Counted from the stretch's first letter, positions 50,100-59,745 are shown. The stretch: DNA of 64,000 bases from Proteus vulgaris (GCF_011045815.1 NZ_CP047345.1:107207-171206); one strand, 5' to 3'. Notes: generated from the sequence alone by a model not told the origin. Made by a program: numbers and translations.

Positions 50100-51611
50100 A
50101 TGAAACAACTTCCTCCTGACACACCAGAACAATCACTGATCACTCAGTACAAAGGGCCTCGCCTTGTCGTTAAGGCCTACGCTGGAACGGGTAAAACCAC
50201 GACACTGGTGAAGTACGCCCACAACAACCTCGATTCACGTATCCTCTACTTGGCATACAACAGGGCTATCCGCGACGAGGCAAGAGAAAAGTTTCCTGCA
50301 AACGTAGACTGCAAAACGTCCCACCAGCTTGCCTACGCCACTATAGGAAGGGGCTACCAGCACAAACTCTCCGGCAACCTAAGGCTCACCGATATTGCCC
50401 AAGCGGTGAATACCAAGAACTGGACGTTTGCCAAAGATATTCTCGATACGCTCAACGCCTTTATGTGTAGTGCAGACATGCGGATTCTTTATACGCATTT
50501 TGCTCGCGCCGATACGGGTAAAGTGCTTACGTCCAAACAGGAGAGATACCAAATCCAGGTGGTCGAAGGTGCTGAGCTCATATGGAAACGGATGACAAAC
50601 GTTCAAGATCCGTTCCCGACCGTACACGATTGCTACCTCAAACAGTATCAGCTCGGGATGCCGAATCTGTCTCGCCGGTACACCACCATTCTTTTTGATG
50701 AAGCACAAGACGCTAACCCCGTAACAAGTAGCATCGTCCTACAGCAGAACTGCAAGGTAATCCTGGTTGGAGATCGCCACCAGCAGATCTATAGGTTCAG
50801 AGGCGCAAACAACGCCCTTGATAGCAAAGAGCTCATGAACGCCGACCAACTCTATCTCACTCATAGCTTCCGCTTTGGCCCCAACGTTTCGCTGGTGGCA
50901 AACGCCCTTCTTGAACTCAAAGGTGAAACACGACCTGTTGTTGGCCGGGGACCAGCAGATCAGGTACTCATGTTTTTACCAGGTGACGTGGGCCACCGCG
51001 CAATACTTCACCGAACCGTCATGGGGGTTATAGAGACGGCGCTCTCTGCGACCGAATCCGGAGCGCAGGTATTCTGGGTCGGTGGAATCGACGCTTACCA
51101 GATCAATGAGCTCCAGGATTTGTACTGGTTTTCGATGGCAGAGCCAGACCGGGTAAAGAATAAGAAACTGCTTGATGAGTATGAAGACTACTTCGAGTAT
51201 CAAGAAGTAGCGAAGGCGACCAAAGACCCTGAGATGATGAGGGCTGTCAAGATCATCAACAGCTACGATGAAATCCCTGAACGACTCACCACTCTACGAC
51301 GCAATACAGTCAAAGAAGAGTTTGGGGCTGACATTACGGTCTCAACAGCTCATCGGTGCAAAGGGTTGGAGTGGGACTTTGTTCAGCTCTATGACGACTT
51401 TCCGGATGTCCTGGACCCAGAGCTCGACCCAATGGCCCGTGACGATGAAATAAACCTGCTCTACGTTGCATCCACCAGAGCGATGCGAATCCTTGCGTTG
51501 AACAGCGCTGTCGAGATGGTTATCCGCTACATCACCCAAAAACGCATGGTCGAGAAGCAGATGAAGATGGCCGCAGAAGCGACAGAAGTTGAAGAGGACA
51601 CGACCAAATAG
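50100..51611 (+). CDS. UvrD-like superfamily 1 helicase
   Basis: A 503-residue helicase from ATG 50100 (the frame opens at 50079; RBS GGGGG favours 50100). Walker A VKAYAGTGKTTTLVKYA, motif II LFDEAQDANP, motif III LVGDRHQQIYRFRGA, late motifs STAHRCKGLEWD (V) and LLYVASTRAMRIL (VI). It is shorter than UvrD/Rep (about 700), lacking the large 1B/2B insertions. Probable role: unwinding DNA or clearing proteins during plasmid replication or repair. Followed by a CACATGTG palindrome and the traF activator box. Confidence 0.87.
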   Translation: MKQLPPDTPEQSLITQYKGPRLVVKAYAGTGKTTTLVKYAHNNLDSRILYLAYNRAIRDEAREKFPANVDCKTSHQLAYATIGRGYQHKLSGNLRLTDIAQAVNTKNWTFAKDILDTLNAFMCSADMRILYTHFARADTGKVLTSKQERYQIQVVEGAELIWKRMTNVQDPFPTVHDCYLKQYQLGMPNLSRRYTTILFDEAQDANPVTSSIVLQQNCKVILVGDRHQQIYRFRGANNALDSKELMNADQLYLTHSFRFGPNVSLVANALLELKGETRPVVGRGPADQVLMFLPGDVGHRAILHRTVMGVIETALSATESGAQVFWVGGIDAYQINELQDLYWFSMAEPDRVKNKKLLDEYEDYFEYQEVAKATKDPEMMRAVKIINSYDEIPERLTTLRRNTVKEEFGADITVSTAHRCKGLEWDFVQLYDDFPDVLDPELDPMARDDEINLLYVASTRAMRILALNSAVEMVIRYITQKRMVEKQMKMAAEATEVEEDTTK

Positions 51612-51622
51612 TTTGGTCAATT

Positions 51623-51638
51623 CTTTCACATGTGAAAG
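51623..51638. repeat. 16-bp palindrome CTTTCACATGTGAAAG, copy 3
   Basis: Exact copy upstream of traF; its right end runs into a -35-like TTGACA (51639-51644 region), so a bound protein could block or help a promoter here. Confidence 0.75.
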
Positions 51639-51659
51639 TTGACAAATAAAACGCTCTAA

Positions 51660-51676
51660 GCGCCCTAAATGGGCGC
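51660..51676 (+). promoter_or_regulatory. AcaCD-like activator box upstream of traF
   Basis: GCGCCCTAAATGGGCGC, 46-62 bp before the traF start. Confidence 0.55.
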
Positions 51677-51721
51677 TTACACCTGCCTAATTTCACGCCT
51701 CCCACCTCTACCATATCGAGC

Positions 51722-52762
51722 ATGGGAAAATACGTGCGTGAGACTATGAAAAAATCACCTTTGAATTTACTGCTCCTTGCAGCGCTCACGCTGGGGGCAT
51801 CACACCAGGCTTGGGCTCAAGATGGCACAAGACCTGGTTTTTATGAGCGAAAGGAAGAGGGTTGGTTCTGGTACAAGGAAGAGCCCAAAGAACCAGAGAA
51901 AAAACCCGAAAAGCCCAAACCAAAGCCTGTGGCAGAAGCGAAGCCTACACAGCCTAAGCCTGCTGCTCCGCTTCCGAGCGGCCCAGAAATGTTCTCAGCG
52001 GAATGGTTCCGGGAAAACTTACCCAAGTACAAAGACCTTGCTTGGAACAATCCTACCGTTGAAAACGTCAGGACGTTTCTCTACTTGCAACGATTTGCGA
52101 TAGATCGCTCTGAACAATTTTCCGATGCTACAGAGCTGGCGGTCGTAGGTGATCCTTTCTTGGATGAAATTACTCGACGTCCTGCTGCCACGTTTGCCTC
52201 ACAACAAGTTGATCGTGACGCTGGTAACGCCAAAAACATGCTACTCAAAAGCGTAGCCGAACGCGTAGGGATATTCTTCTTCTACAAGTCCGACGATGAC
52301 TACAGTGACTTGCAAGCACCGCTCATCAAGATGTTGGAACAAGGAGAAGGATTCTCGATCATTCCTGTATCTATGGACGGCAAACCACTCCCCAGTGGGC
52401 TTTTCCCCCATTACAAAACCGATGAAGGCCATGCCAAACAACTTGGTATCGTAACTTTCCCTGCTGTTTACCTCGCATCTCCAGACGGTCAGTTCGCTCC
52501 TATAGGACAAGGGCCAATGTCTCTTCCTGAGCTGAATCACAGGATTTTGGTCGCAGCAAAACGCAATGGTTGGGTCACAGACGAAGAGTTTAACCGTACA
52601 CGTCCGGTACTCAACCTGGAAAACAACATAGCCGAACGCTTGGCCTCACCAGAGCTGGGCTCTGACCTCAAACAGCTATCTCAAGCGAGCGGTGATAAAG
52701 ACAACTTTGTGCCACCGGAACAACTCATGAAGTACATCCGGGACAAATTACAGGAGAACTAA
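51722..52762 (+). CDS. traF: TraF conjugative pilus assembly protein
   Basis: A 346-residue exported protein with a signal peptide (KSPLNLLLLAALTLGASHQAWA), a Pro/Lys-rich segment (about 55-85) and a C-terminal thioredoxin-like domain (IFFFYKSDDDYSDLQAPL...GIVTFPAVYL). As in F TraF the CXXC is missing. It acts in the periplasm in pilus assembly and mating-pair formation with TraH and TraU. Start ATG 51722; ATG 51746, at the signal peptide, is an alternative. First gene of a traF-traH-traG operon behind an activator box. Confidence 0.9.
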   Translation: MGKYVRETMKKSPLNLLLLAALTLGASHQAWAQDGTRPGFYERKEEGWFWYKEEPKEPEKKPEKPKPKPVAEAKPTQPKPAAPLPSGPEMFSAEWFRENLPKYKDLAWNNPTVENVRTFLYLQRFAIDRSEQFSDATELAVVGDPFLDEITRRPAATFASQQVDRDAGNAKNMLLKSVAERVGIFFFYKSDDDYSDLQAPLIKMLEQGEGFSIIPVSMDGKPLPSGLFPHYKTDEGHAKQLGIVTFPAVYLASPDGQFAPIGQGPMSLPELNHRILVAAKRNGWVTDEEFNRTRPVLNLENNIAERLASPELGSDLKQLSQASGDKDNFVPPEQLMKYIRDKLQEN

Positions 52763-52763
52763 G

Positions 52764-54197
52764 ATGGTCACGCACAAGACATTAAAAAGGAGCCTGCTTG
52801 CCCTGAGTGTGGCGGCCAGTCTCGTCATGGCACCGACAGGGGCGATAGCCGCTAACGGCCTCCAATCACAGATGGACAAACTCTTCAATGAAATGAGCAA
52901 CACAACACCACCTGGGGTTTATGAAAGCCAACGACGTGGCGTTTTAGCTGGTGGCCGGTTCACTGCAAAGACACGAATCTTCGACGAGAACCTGGTGAGC
53001 TTTGCCCCTCCATCATGGAAAGCTGGTTGCGGTGGTGTAGATCTGTTCGGCGGTTCGCTTTCCTTCATTAACGCGGATCAAATTGTCCAACTCCTTCGGG
53101 CTGTAGCAGCCAACGCCAAGGGCTATGCCTTCCAGCTTGCGCTCGATAACGTTTTCCCGGACGGAGCGAAGTGGATAGAGAACTTCCAGAAGAAAGTGCA
53201 AGCGCTCAACCAACATCTGGGCAACTCCTGCCAGCTCGCTCAAGGTTTCGTGAACGACCTAACCAGCGGCATGGACCTTAAACACAAAACTGATGCTTCT
53301 ATAACCGCGACAACTTCCGGCCTGTATGAAGACTTCTTCGGGTCCAAGCAGGAAACCAGCGGCAAGAGTCCTCTGGAAGAACTGAAAGCCAACAAACCTG
53401 ACGAATACAACAAGATGATTGGCAACATCGTCTGGAAGCAACTCAAGAGCAACAACGCCAACACCTGGTTCCAGTACGGGGATAACACCCTTCTTGAAGC
53501 GATCATGTCTTTAACCGGCACAGTCATCATTGGTGATCTGGTAAACGACCCGAACTCAACCGGCACTGGTGCGAAAACAACCCCTCTGACGACCCTACCA
53601 GGTAACAAGATCACCTTGTCAGACCTGATTTCAGGCGGTTCTGTTGAGATCTATTCCTGTGATTCTGATACGACCAACTGCCTGAGTGCTGGCTCCAGCA
53701 ATAAAACTGTCGTGCTCAAAGGTATCAAGAACCAGATCACCGATATGCTGTTAGGAACAAGCTCTACACCTGGTGTGATCTACAAATACGCAACGAACTC
53801 TGGAACCTTAACCGACCCAGAAAAGGCCTTTGTTTCTAACCTCCCCGGAGGGATTGGCACCATTGTTCGTAACTTGTCTGTCCTTTCACAGGACGGCGCT
53901 AACCTGTTCGCAACAGAGTCATCAGGAGCGATAGCCCTGACCATGATGTATAGCTTCTCGGAAGAGTTCTTCCGCGCAGCTCGCATTGCGATGGCTAACA
54001 GCAAATCACCCTACAAGAAAGAGGCACTAGAGCTTCTCGCGCAATCGCAACAGCAAATCCGTGCTGAATACACAATCCTGTCCTCTCAATACGGCGATCT
54101 GGCAAGCCAAATTGAGAAATACAACAACCTACTGGACAACATCCGCAAGCAAAAATACATGCTGGCAACTTTGTCCAATCCTCCTAGCACGAACTAA
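52764..54197 (+). CDS. traH: TraH conjugative transfer protein
   Basis: A 477-residue exported protein. Signal peptide (RSLLALSVAASLVMAPTGAIA) followed by TraH features: GVYESQRRGVLAGGRF, WKAGCGGVDLFGGSLSFIN, a long helical middle and C-terminal coiled segment YGDLASQIEKYNNLLDNIRK. Needed for pilus assembly at the outer membrane. Begins two bases after the traF stop behind GGAG. Confidence 0.93.
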   Translation: MVTHKTLKRSLLALSVAASLVMAPTGAIAANGLQSQMDKLFNEMSNTTPPGVYESQRRGVLAGGRFTAKTRIFDENLVSFAPPSWKAGCGGVDLFGGSLSFINADQIVQLLRAVAANAKGYAFQLALDNVFPDGAKWIENFQKKVQALNQHLGNSCQLAQGFVNDLTSGMDLKHKTDASITATTSGLYEDFFGSKQETSGKSPLEELKANKPDEYNKMIGNIVWKQLKSNNANTWFQYGDNTLLEAIMSLTGTVIIGDLVNDPNSTGTGAKTTPLTTLPGNKITLSDLISGGSVEIYSCDSDTTNCLSAGSSNKTVVLKGIKNQITDMLLGTSSTPGVIYKYATNSGTLTDPEKAFVSNLPGGIGTIVRNLSVLSQDGANLFATESSGAIALTMMYSFSEEFFRAARIAMANSKSPYKKEALELLAQSQQQIRAEYTILSSQYGDLASQIEKYNNLLDNIRKQKYMLATLSNPPSTN

Positions 54198-54209
54198 GGA
54201 GCTATTGGA

Positions 54210-57200
54210 ATGGGATCTTTTTCAATCCACTCTATCGGTGACTCTGCTTTTCTGGAGCAAATCCTGATTGCAGTATCAATGATCACCGGCACCGGGGATT
54301 TCGAGAAGATGGTCAGTATTGGCCTGCTTCTTGGGGTCTTGATGATCTGTATTCAGTCCGTCTTTCAGGGCGCAAAGCAAATCAACCTCCAGCAAGTGCT
54401 GGTAGGTTGGATTCTATATGCCTGTTTCTTCGGCCCAACCACAACTGTGACTATCGAGGACGCTTATACAGGGCAGGTTCGAGTCGTCGCCAATGTCCCT
54501 ATTGGGGTAGGCTTTGCTGGAGGTGTCATATCCAACGTGGGATACACCATCACCAATTTGTTTGAAACTGGATATGGGGTAATCGTACCCAATGTCACGG
54601 AAAGCCACTTTTCCGAAACACTGAAACTGTTGAATGACGTCAGACGGCGAGCCTATGACACAGGAGTTTTTACTGCGCTTAACTCAGCAAATGGAGGCGG
54701 CTATGTTGACGTGAGGCGTTCCTGGAACAATTACATTCGGGAATGCACGTTAACCAAAGTCGATCTCAACCTAATGTCCCTTGATGAGTTGATGAACCGT
54801 TCAACTGACTCAGCTTTGCGATTCAACTCACAGCTCTACGGAACTAGGTTGTATTTGTCTACAGCAAACCCTGACGGCGCTGACTACACATGTACTGACG
54901 GATGGGTGGCTATTAGCACTGCAACCGCCAACCTAAGCAGCCCGGTTGTTGTTGATGCTCTTAACAGCCTACTGGGTATTGACACGTCAACTGGAGACAA
55001 CGCTCTAACGAAGCTGACCGATTCGCTTCAAGCGATGGGTGCCACAACTACGTCATCAATCGACTATCTGAAAGCCGCCGTTCTGGAGCCCCTCTATTAT
55101 GAAGCCGCAGCAGGACGTTATCAGGACCTCCAGGATTATGGCTCTGCATTGATGGTCAACCAGGCTATTCAGCAACGGAACACACAGTGGGCCGCAGAGC
55201 AGTCGATGTTCATGACCGTCGTCCGACCAATGCTGACGTTCTTTGAAGGCTTTATTTATGCTATAACCCCGATCATTGCTTTTATTATCGTGATGGGCAG
55301 CTTCGGCCTCCAGTTAGCCGGGAAATATGTACAAACCATCCTCTGGATTCAGCTATGGATGCCAGTCCTCTCAATTATAAACCTGTTTGTTCATACCGCC
55401 GCGTCAAATGAGATGTCTAGCCTCAGTGCTGGTGGTCTCAACTCCATGTACGCTCTTTCCTCAACTGGAGATGTTCTGCAACACTGGATTGCAACCGGCG
55501 GCATGTTGGCTGCGGCCACTCCGGTGATTTCCCTGTTTATCGTCACAGGTAGCACCTACGCCTTCACCAGCTTGGCATCGAGAATAAGTGGTTCTGACCA
55601 CGTTGACGAAAAGATGCAAACGCCAGATCTACTCAAGCAAGGTCCGGTTATGCAAAGTCAGCCAGCGTACAATCACAACCAGTTCAGTGGTGCGATTGCA
55701 AACGGCGCAGAAAGCATGATCAGTACCTTCTCGCTTGGCTCCACCTTGGCATCAGGCGTGAGCTCCGCACAGGCATTACAAAGTCAGAAATCGGAGGCTT
55801 TCCAAAGCACTCTTGGTCGAGGTTTTTCTGATGGAGTAAGTCAGGATCAAGCCTATTCAAGACTCTCCAATGTCGGGCGCAACGTTTCGTCGCAAAACAC
55901 AGCTCAAAGCCAATTGATCAACCAGCAAGCCAAGAACTTCATGGATAAGTTCCAGGTGGATGATAGCCACTCTGATGCTGTCAAAGGTGCTTTTGCCATG
56001 CAGGCTATGGGCACACTCGATGTTGACGAAGCTGCGTCCATGCTTATGCCTATGGTTGGCAAGGCCAGGGCAGCAATGAAGGCCGCTGCTGGTGTGAAAT
56101 CAAACAGTACAGCCCTAGTTCCTGCTGGTGGTAATGGCGAATCAGGCGGCGGCAGTGATGTCCTGGACATCAAAGCGCAAGCGAAGGGAGCAACAGAGTC
56201 ATCAACTCAAGACTCTTCAAGCTGGTCAGCGAGTGATGTGTCCCAGTTCATGAAGGGTGTGAGCTATTCGCAAACCGATAGCCAGGCGTTGACAAATCAA
56301 TTAGCGCAGGGTTTCAGCCGTTCTGGAAGCGAGTCATTCAAGCAAACCTGGGGCGATAGCTTATCCCAGAACCTATCCAAGTCCGCTTCTGAACTGGTGT
56401 CTGCATCGGACACCTTCACAACAATGAGTCAGCTCCAAAACCAAATGGGCTCCATGACTAATACCGACTTTAAAACTCTCGGTGGTGCAGTAGCACAAAC
56501 CCCTGCGGCCATGAACCAACTGAATGACTATTTCCGAAATGCCGCGCCGCAATCGGTTAAAGACGAGGCGGCTTCACTACAGCAAAGATACCAAGCCTAC
56601 GGAATGTCTCCTCAAGTGGCCCAGGCAGCAGCGCGAATGACAGCAATGACCAACTCCAAAAATTACGAACAGGGTAAGGAGCTTGGCGGGTATCAAGCCG
56701 CACTACAGGCGATCAATACCGCGTCCGGTCGCAACGGAGCATTTAGTGGTGATGCTTACGGAAATAACGGCATTGAAGGCCCGAATGTTCAAGGCCTACC
56801 AGGTCAGGTTCAAGGGGCTGTAGGCAGTGGACCTAACATCCCAACCGGATTCCGGGAGAATGTGGCTGGGATGGCTGGAACTAATCCGGCATCAGAAGCT
56901 GGGCAGTTACCAACGAATAGCCCCCTTGTTCAAAATGAACATGCAGCCGGTACGTCAGCTCTTCATAACCAAGCACAGCAAACAGAGCGAAATGTATCTG
57001 CTCCTGAACTGAAAAAAGCCCAAGATAACCTTATGAACTCGCTTCCGGAAATGTCTTGGAGCGCTTCGGCGTGGGGAGCGTGGGACAACTCCAGTGATTG
57101 GATGGGCCGCAGAGCTGAACAAGCAGGTGGAGCTCTCATTGCTGGTGGTCAAGCTGGCGCTGATGCGTTCTCAAGAGCGATGGATCAAATGAGAACGATG

Positions 57201-57824
57201 ACACCTGAACAACGCGACCAATTCATCGCGGCCACTCAACGCGGCGACCAGGCCGTGCAAGAGGAGTTTGGCTGGGCCGGTGATGCGATGGTCGGTATGG
57301 CTAAACTTGGCCGCAACGTCATGGGAGCTGCTGCAAGCGGCTATGATGCAGCGAAGGAGTGGTTAACTGGTAAATCTGATCTATCGGAAGCCGCTAAAGG
57401 GATGAGCATTGAGGAACGCGGCGCGTTCTATGCAGCAGCGCTATCCTCTGCCGCAGAAGCTGGTGGTGGAGCCGCGCAGCAGTTTATGAACCAGTACGGT
57501 GATGAGTTCAAAGAAACGATGCAGTCTATCGCTCAAAGCCGTTATGGGCTGACTGAATCCCAAGCCGCTGTTTATGCCGAATCGTTTGACACAAACGAAG
57601 GTCGCATGAACCAGGCTGTTCAGAATCTGAAAATGGAGTATGCAGAACGTAACCCGGATGGCTCACCGATGATGCAAGGAGGTCAGCCTGTTCTTTCTCA
57701 GCAAAACGAAGAGTTTACGGACAAGCTGGTAAACGTATTGCAGAACTCGACGGAAGCTGGAGACCGTTCAGGTAGCTATTTGACTGCCGTCAGGGGGTAC
57801 AACATAGCAAATCAAAGGTTCTAA
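54210..57824 (+). CDS. traG: TraG mating-pair / entry-exclusion target protein
   Basis: A 1204-residue protein. The N-terminal part (to about residue 470) holds several membrane segments (MVSIGLLLGVLMICIQSVF, GFIYAITPIIAFIIVMGSFG, AAATPVISLFIVTGSTYAF), as in F TraG. The long C-terminal part is hydrophilic, rich in Gln/Ser/Ala, and lies in the periplasm or reaches the recipient. TraG takes part in pilus assembly and mating-pair stabilisation; in SXT/R391 it is also the donor determinant recognised by Eex. Ends at a strong terminator. Confidence 0.92.
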   Translation: MGSFSIHSIGDSAFLEQILIAVSMITGTGDFEKMVSIGLLLGVLMICIQSVFQGAKQINLQQVLVGWILYACFFGPTTTVTIEDAYTGQVRVVANVPIGVGFAGGVISNVGYTITNLFETGYGVIVPNVTESHFSETLKLLNDVRRRAYDTGVFTALNSANGGGYVDVRRSWNNYIRECTLTKVDLNLMSLDELMNRSTDSALRFNSQLYGTRLYLSTANPDGADYTCTDGWVAISTATANLSSPVVVDALNSLLGIDTSTGDNALTKLTDSLQAMGATTTSSIDYLKAAVLEPLYYEAAAGRYQDLQDYGSALMVNQAIQQRNTQWAAEQSMFMTVVRPMLTFFEGFIYAITPIIAFIIVMGSFGLQLAGKYVQTILWIQLWMPVLSIINLFVHTAASNEMSSLSAGGLNSMYALSSTGDVLQHWIATGGMLAAATPVISLFIVTGSTYAFTSLASRISGSDHVDEKMQTPDLLKQGPVMQSQPAYNHNQFSGAIANGAESMISTFSLGSTLASGVSSAQALQSQKSEAFQSTLGRGFSDGVSQDQAYSRLSNVGRNVSSQNTAQSQLINQQAKNFMDKFQVDDSHSDAVKGAFAMQAMGTLDVDEAASMLMPMVGKARAAMKAAAGVKSNSTALVPAGGNGESGGGSDVLDIKAQAKGATESSTQDSSSWSASDVSQFMKGVSYSQTDSQALTNQLAQGFSRSGSESFKQTWGDSLSQNLSKSASELVSASDTFTTMSQLQNQMGSMTNTDFKTLGGAVAQTPAAMNQLNDYFRNAAPQSVKDEAASLQQRYQAYGMSPQVAQAAARMTAMTNSKNYEQGKELGGYQAALQAINTASGRNGAFSGDAYGNNGIEGPNVQGLPGQVQGAVGSGPNIPTGFRENVAGMAGTNPASEAGQLPTNSPLVQNEHAAGTSALHNQAQQTERNVSAPELKKAQDNLMNSLPEMSWSASAWGAWDNSSDWMGRRAEQAGGALIAGGQAGADAFSRAMDQMRTMTPEQRDQFIAATQRGDQAVQEEFGWAGDAMVGMAKLGRNVMGAAASGYDAAKEWLTGKSDLSEAAKGMSIEERGAFYAAALSSAAEAGGGAAQQFMNQYGDEFKETMQSIAQSRYGLTESQAAVYAESFDTNEGRMNQAVQNLKMEYAERNPDGSPMMQGGQPVLSQQNEEFTDKLVNVLQNSTEAGDRSGSYLTAVRGYNIANQRF

Positions 57825-57838
57825 AAGACCAACCAAAT

Positions 57839-57866
57839 AATAAGGGGGCCAGCAGGCCCCCTTATT
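57839..57866. terminator. Bidirectional terminator between traG and 57862-58224
   Basis: AATAAGGGGGCC-AGCA-GGCCCCCTTATT perfect hairpin between convergent genes. Confidence 0.85.
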
Positions 57867-58224
57867 CGTCTCCAGCTCCAATATGGAAGCGCTGGTCAAA
57901 ATCATAGGAATCTTGAAACCCACCAGTTTGTTTTTTTCTGCGCCGGGTAGGTGGTGCCTCTTTATATGCTGACCGCGCAACGCGGATAAAGCACGTTAGT
58001 CCAAACAGAGCCCCGACAACCAAAGCAACTTGCCACTGGAAGTAAGCGATCCCTCCCCAAAAGATAACAGCAGCCCAAAGGCTTTTGTGAACCAGAAATA
58101 GGAAACGAGCACCCCAAACGCCGAAGGGAGCCAGCGCCACACCAAGTCCCCAAGGTGTGTCAGCCATCATGGCTATTCCCAGAAGCACCATTCCCAGCAG
58201 AAGAATATTGACCACATGTTTCAT
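57862..58224 (-). CDS. Inner-membrane protein, candidate entry exclusion (Eex)
   Basis: A 120-residue protein with a hydrophobic N-terminal two-thirds (ILLLGMVLLGIAMMA, LWAAVIFWGGIAYFQW, ALVVGALFGLTCFIRVA) and a basic then acidic C-terminal tail (PPTRRRKKQTGG). In SXT/R391 and IncC elements the eex gene lies next to traG and encodes a small inner-membrane protein, so position and build fit. Sequence identity to known Eex was not assessed. ATG 58224 has AGGGGG ahead and a TTGCAT-type promoter at 58249-58275. Confidence 0.5.
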   Translation of the reverse strand: MKHVVNILLLGMVLLGIAMMADTPWGLGVALAPFGVWGARFLFLVHKSLWAAVIFWGGIAYFQWQVALVVGALFGLTCFIRVARSAYKEAPPTRRRKKQTGGFQDSYDFDQRFHIGAGDE

Positions 58225-58248
58225 ATCAACCCCCTTACTCTTTACCTC

Positions 58249-58275
58249 CAGTTTACCACGGCATCAAAAAATGCA
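58249..58275 (-). promoter_or_regulatory. Promoter of the candidate eex gene (TTGCAT / extended -10 type)
   Basis: Minus strand: TTGCAT, 15 nt, TAAACT with TGG before the -10; shares 17 bases exactly with the lipoprotein promoter at 6221-6237. Confidence 0.5.
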
Positions 58276-58350
58276 ACTGTGAAAGTTTGACTATTTTTTG
58301 CTAAACAACCATTCCATTGGCAACTTCTTCGATTAGAATTTGCCCTCAAA

Positions 58351-58366
58351 CTTTCACATGTGAAAG
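58351..58366. repeat. 16-bp palindrome CTTTCACATGTGAAAG, copy 4
   Basis: Exact copy in the regulatory region ahead of the activator operon; a half-site lies about 75 bp to its left. Confidence 0.75.
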
Positions 58367-58939
58367 TTTGCCCTTACGGAACAAGGCGTTTATTGACAAA
58401 GCATTACATAGTTGAACATGTCAAACAAATCGCATACACTATGGAATAGGCCATTGCTAACGCTTTGGTCCCCATCTGCAACACCGCAGAGTTCTCTTTC
58501 TCAAATATCTCTTTCTGTAAACACCATCATCCTTGTGTGGTCGGGATGCGCCTTTGCCTTCCCTGCCCTCCTCAGCTCCTGCTGTATTCGCAATTTCAGC
58601 CCTCGCTGTATCCCTAAAATCACTTATACCTAAACGCTATTTAATATCACAAAATACCGCACTCCCCGTGCGCTATTTCCGCCATTCTTTTGGCGCACTT
58701 TCCATTACTATCGCAAAAATATCCGTATCCCATTGATTACTAAAAGTATTGTAACTTTGTTCCGTCGGTACAAAGTTAAGTGTATGTTTTTAAAGGTTTT
58801 TTATTGTTGACAGCATCATTATTTGGGCTTGTAAAGGCGCAAAATGTGTCAGTTTGTGACAATAGAAGAACTCTAAAAGCGTTCATCGAATAACGCACTT
58901 TTTGTATGGCTAACAACGCAGTTTAAAGGGTGGCAAACA

Positions 58940-59212
58940 ATGGATAAATGCCAATTGATAGACATCCCAAGCGACCCAGAGAAGAAACGTGAGTGGATCA
59001 AGTACAAACTCAAGATCCAGGGGCTTTCTCTGGCCGCATTGGGCAGAAAACACAAAACATCTCGGCAGGTGGTGTCTACGGCACTCTATAAGCCCAGTCC
59101 ACGCTGGGAACATGAGATAGCTACAGCTTTGGGTGTGAAGCCGTCTGAGATTTGGCCGGAGCGGTACGACGAAGAACACGAAATACCCCTCAGACATAAG
59201 GAGGCAAGCTGA
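58940..59212 (+). CDS. Ner/Nlp-like DNA-binding regulator
   Basis: A 90-residue protein with the Ner/SfsB-type fold: IKYKLKIQGLSLAALGRKH (helix-turn-helix), SRQVVSTALYKPSPRWEHEI and ATALGVKPSEIWPERY. Ner proteins of Mu-like phages are repressors. It heads the transglycosylase-acaD-acaC operon and probably regulates it; the inverted repeat at 58847-58861 is a candidate operator. Its stop overlaps the next gene (TGATG). Confidence 0.8.
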   Translation: MDKCQLIDIPSDPEKKREWIKYKLKIQGLSLAALGRKHKTSRQVVSTALYKPSPRWEHEIATALGVKPSEIWPERYDEEHEIPLRHKEAS

Positions 59213-59745
59213 TGAAGAACAAAGCCAAGGCGCTAGTTCTGTCTGCGGCTCTCCTTTCATCAACAGCGAATGCTATTGACCTGAGCGGAACCATCTTCGA
59301 CAAAGCAGCGAAAGCATATAACCTCGACCCTCTTCTAGTGTATTCGGTCGCATTGGCCGAATCTGCATCAGGGAGAGGTAATGGCTCTATAAGTCCTTGG
59401 CCTTGGACGCTTCGCGTTCCTGGGCTTCCTTTCTATGCTAAGTCGGAAGATCAGGCAAAGGCTAAGCTCGCTGAGTTTCAGCAGCAGTACGGTCGTGCCA
59501 TTGATGTCGGGTTTATGCAAGTGAGCATCCGGTGGAATGGTCATAGAGTTTCTTCTCCAGCAGATCTTCTCGACCCAGAGACCAACGTCATGGTTGGGGC
59601 AGAGGTGCTATCAGAAGCCATTCAGTCATCTCCAAATGACTTGGAGCTTGGCGTTGGCCGCTATCACGCCTGGGAAGACGAAATCCGAGCCAGAAACTAT
59701 GGTAGCCGAGTCTTGGCTATCTATCGCAACCTTCGTGATTTGTGA
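59212..59745 (+). CDS. Lytic transglycosylase (SLT type)
   Basis: A 177-residue exported protein. Signal peptide (KALVLSAALLSSTANA), then an SLT-like lysozyme fold: LVYSVALAESASGRG with the catalytic Glu, VGFMQVSIRWN (GxMQ motif) and the C-terminal GVGRYHAWEDE...SRVLAIYRNL. It opens peptidoglycan locally for the transfer apparatus. Position before the FlhDC-like genes matches IncC elements. Confidence 0.88.
   Translation: MKNKAKALVLSAALLSSTANAIDLSGTIFDKAAKAYNLDPLLVYSVALAESASGRGNGSISPWPWTLRVPGLPFYAKSEDQAKAKLAEFQQQYGRAIDVGFMQVSIRWNGHRVSSPADLLDPETNVMVGAEVLSEAIQSSPNDLELGVGRYHAWEDEIRARNYGSRVLAIYRNLRDL

Larger units (their letters stand above)
58225..58939. promoter_or_regulatory. 715-bp regulatory region upstream of the activator operon
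   Basis: No convincing gene. Contains the minus-strand promoter 58249-58275, a half-site (TGTGAAAG, about 58278) and a full copy of CTTTCACATGTGAAAG (58351-58366), a TTGACA at about 58393, and nearer the right end TTGACA (58806-58811), 17 nt, TGTAAA, a good promoter for the Ner-like gene. Just beyond, TGTCA...TGACA (58847-58861) is a likely operator. The stretch 58440-58740 shows nothing I can interpret. Confidence 0.55.

Noticed and set aside
58440..58740. Short ORFs (about 67-73 codons) in the regulatory region
   Set aside because: No RBS, biased composition, no domain; treated as noncoding.
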